DNA of 7,379 nt from Vulcanimicrobiota bacterium (GTDB lineage: Bacteria > Vulcanimicrobiota > Vulcanimicrobiia > Vulcanimicrobiales > Vulcanimicrobiaceae), in the NCBI GenBank assembly GCA_030038335.1, contig JASHPC010000037.1:1-7379 (forward strand), in the 5' to 3' direction. Numbering within the stretch: the first letter of the stretch is position 1; the number at the start of each line of letters is the position of its first letter. Made by a program: the position numbers and the translations under genes. Shown here piece after piece: positions 6,562 through 7,379 of the stretch. The notes under the pieces are model-generated. The model was not told the DNA's origin, did not search any database, and worked only from the letters and a program-made list of their open reading frames with translations.

Positions 6562-6776
6562 CGCTTAAGGGTTAGGGCGCCGCCCGGCCAATTCCCTCAG
6601 TCGCGTAAAATCGTGCGTCAAGCATCGCAGGCCGGGTAGAATCGCGCGCACAATCCCATGCCGCCACCGTGCGCGCGCCGGGACCGATGGCTACGATCAC
6701 GCCGATTCCGACGCCGACGACGTCCGCCACTCCAACCATGATCCCGCCGGTCAGTCCGGCTCCGCGCTAGCGGTTA
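6562..6776. other. Intergenic region without a convincing gene
   Basis: These 215 bases separate two minus-strand genes. I see no SD before the aminopeptidase ATG. A TTGACG (6621-6616, minus) could be a -35, but no matching -10 is found at 16-18 nt. A perfect 5-bp stem with a 5-nt loop (6746-6760, GCCGG/CCGGC) lies 17 bases after the stop of the gene ending at 6777 and lacks a T-run. Very short open frames exist on both strands, including a Pro/Thr-rich 27-codon plus-strand frame at 6687-6770. None has a credible ribosome binding site. Confidence 0.5.
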
Positions 6777-7379
6777 CTAGTCGGGCGGCGCTACGAACCG
6801 ATGCGGCTTGCGCTTTCCGGGCGTGGCGCGCAGCAGTTTCATATGCAGTTGCGTGAGCGCGCCGTTAGCAGCGCTGAGCGCGGTCGTGAAGAGCGCTCGC
6901 GTGCGTGCTGAGAGATTCGTCGCGTCCGTTTCGTCCGCGTCGATGAGTGCGCTCTGAGCCTGCGTCGGGGGCCCCAAATACGTAGGCAATATATGGCGCA
7001 GGTAGGCAATCTGGTCGATGAGCGCTGCCGCATGCTTGTAGCCCGCGTTCTCGCTTCCGTTGCCGGTCCGCAGCGCGTCGGCAGCAGCATTCAATCGTGC
7101 GCGATACACGTTTAGCGTACGGCGAAGCTGGGCGTTCCTCGTCTTCGCGAGGCGCGCTCGAATCTGTGAGTCGAGCGACTCGATGACGGCAACCTGCGTT
7201 TCGCACCCTTCTTGCAGCTGCGCGAGCCGTTCGAGCGCGTCGTACTGCGCGCGCAGATCTGAGACTGACGCGGTCGACGCAGGATCGAGTTTAACGTCGA
7301 CCGGAACCTGTTTCGTCCACTTGCCAACGCGTAACCGAACCTGATACGAACCGGGAAGCACTTCCGGGCCTTCGATATA
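6777..7379 (-). CDS. C-terminal part of a probable BNR/sortilin-type (VPS10-like) beta-propeller protein
   Basis: The frame is open from the window edge to TAG at 6779-6777, giving 200 residues of a longer protein; the GTG at 7361 is internal. The fragment opens with GPEVLPGSYQVRLRVGKWTKQVPVDVKLDP, an immunoglobulin-like strand pattern (PG.Y.V.L...K.....V..DP). A helical region follows, with many Ala, Leu, Arg and Gln (ALERLAQLQEG, IESLDSQIRARLAK, LNVYRARLNAAADALRTG). Then comes YLRHILPTYLGPPTQAQSALIDADE, a further helix, and a basic tail. This layout is what I know from the C-termini of bacterial proteins annotated as glycosyl hydrolases or VPS10/BNR-repeat proteins, which are mostly secreted. 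The propeller itself is outside the window, so the family call is inference from the tail alone, and a function cannot be given. Confidence 0.6.
   Translation of the reverse strand, partial: YIEGPEVLPGSYQVRLRVGKWTKQVPVDVKLDPASTASVSDLRAQYDALERLAQLQEGCETQVAVIESLDSQIRARLAKTRNAQLRRTLNVYRARLNAAADALRTGNGSENAGYKHAAALIDQIAYLRHILPTYLGPPTQAQSALIDADETDATNLSARTRALFTTALSAANGALTQLHMKLLRATPGKRKPHRFVAPPD

Noticed and set aside
6591..6621. TTGACG as a -35 for the aminopeptidase gene
   Set aside because: At 16-18 nt spacing there is no -10; the nearest partial match, GGGAAT at 19 nt, is poor.
6043..6639. Plus-strand frame opposite the aminopeptidase N-terminal region
   Set aside because: No recognisable domain; the minus strand holds the conserved aminopeptidase P sequence.
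6687..6770. Pro/Thr-rich 27-codon plus-strand frame, and a 55-codon minus-strand frame over the same bases
   Set aside because: Neither has a credible SD or promoter. The composition follows from short GACG/CCGA-like repetition of the local sequence.

Overview
The window is ordinary chromosomal DNA of a high-GC bacterium (roughly 60% GC, judged by eye), densely coded and mostly on the minus strand. I cannot name the organism firmly. Two features set the style: good Shine-Dalgarno sequences (AGGAGG) at some genes, and SD-less, possibly leaderless starts at others. The Xaa-Pro aminopeptidase resembles the longer, N-terminally extended actinobacterial-type enzymes. A soil lineage such as Eremiobacterota/WPS-2 or an actinobacterium-like phylum is a guess only. 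I see no rRNA, tRNA, CRISPR array, transposase or phage gene.

Layout, left to right. (1) 3-518, minus: N-terminal 172 codons of a MalT/LAL-type STAND NTPase regulator, cut by the window edge, preceded by a strong hairpin that abuts its SD. (2) 519-640: intergenic region with that hairpin (533-560), a weaker inverted repeat (602-619) and a GTAAAG-N5-GTAAAG direct repeat. (3) 641-4769, minus: a compact four-gene array read from 4769 downward: nicotinamidase, NCS1-family permease, ABC ATPase (NatA/YhaQ-like), ABC-2 permease (NatB/YhaP-like). Its junctions are a 38-nt gap, a 1-nt TGATG overlap and a 0-nt gap, so it is very probably one transcript. (4) 4770-4847: short divergent promoter region with a TAAAAT box placed for a leaderless nicotinamidase mRNA. 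(5) 4848-5129, plus: a small two-helix membrane protein, the only plus-strand gene. (6) 5131-6561, minus: M24B Xaa-Pro aminopeptidase, convergent with the small gene and separated from it by 1 nt. (7) 6562-6776: a 215-nt gap with no convincing gene. (8) 6777-7379, minus: C-terminal 200 residues of a protein that looks like the tail of a BNR/sortilin-type (VPS10-like) beta-propeller protein.

How the genes may work together: nicotinamidase makes nicotinate for NAD salvage, and the co-transcribed NCS1 permease is a candidate importer of a pyridine or nucleobase-like substrate. The NatAB-like exporter is translationally linked downstream and its cargo is unknown. The aminopeptidase would recycle proline-containing peptides. 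Nothing here is clearly a new biological system. The nicotinamidase-NCS1-NatAB operon and the regulatory DNA at 519-640 are the most interesting items.
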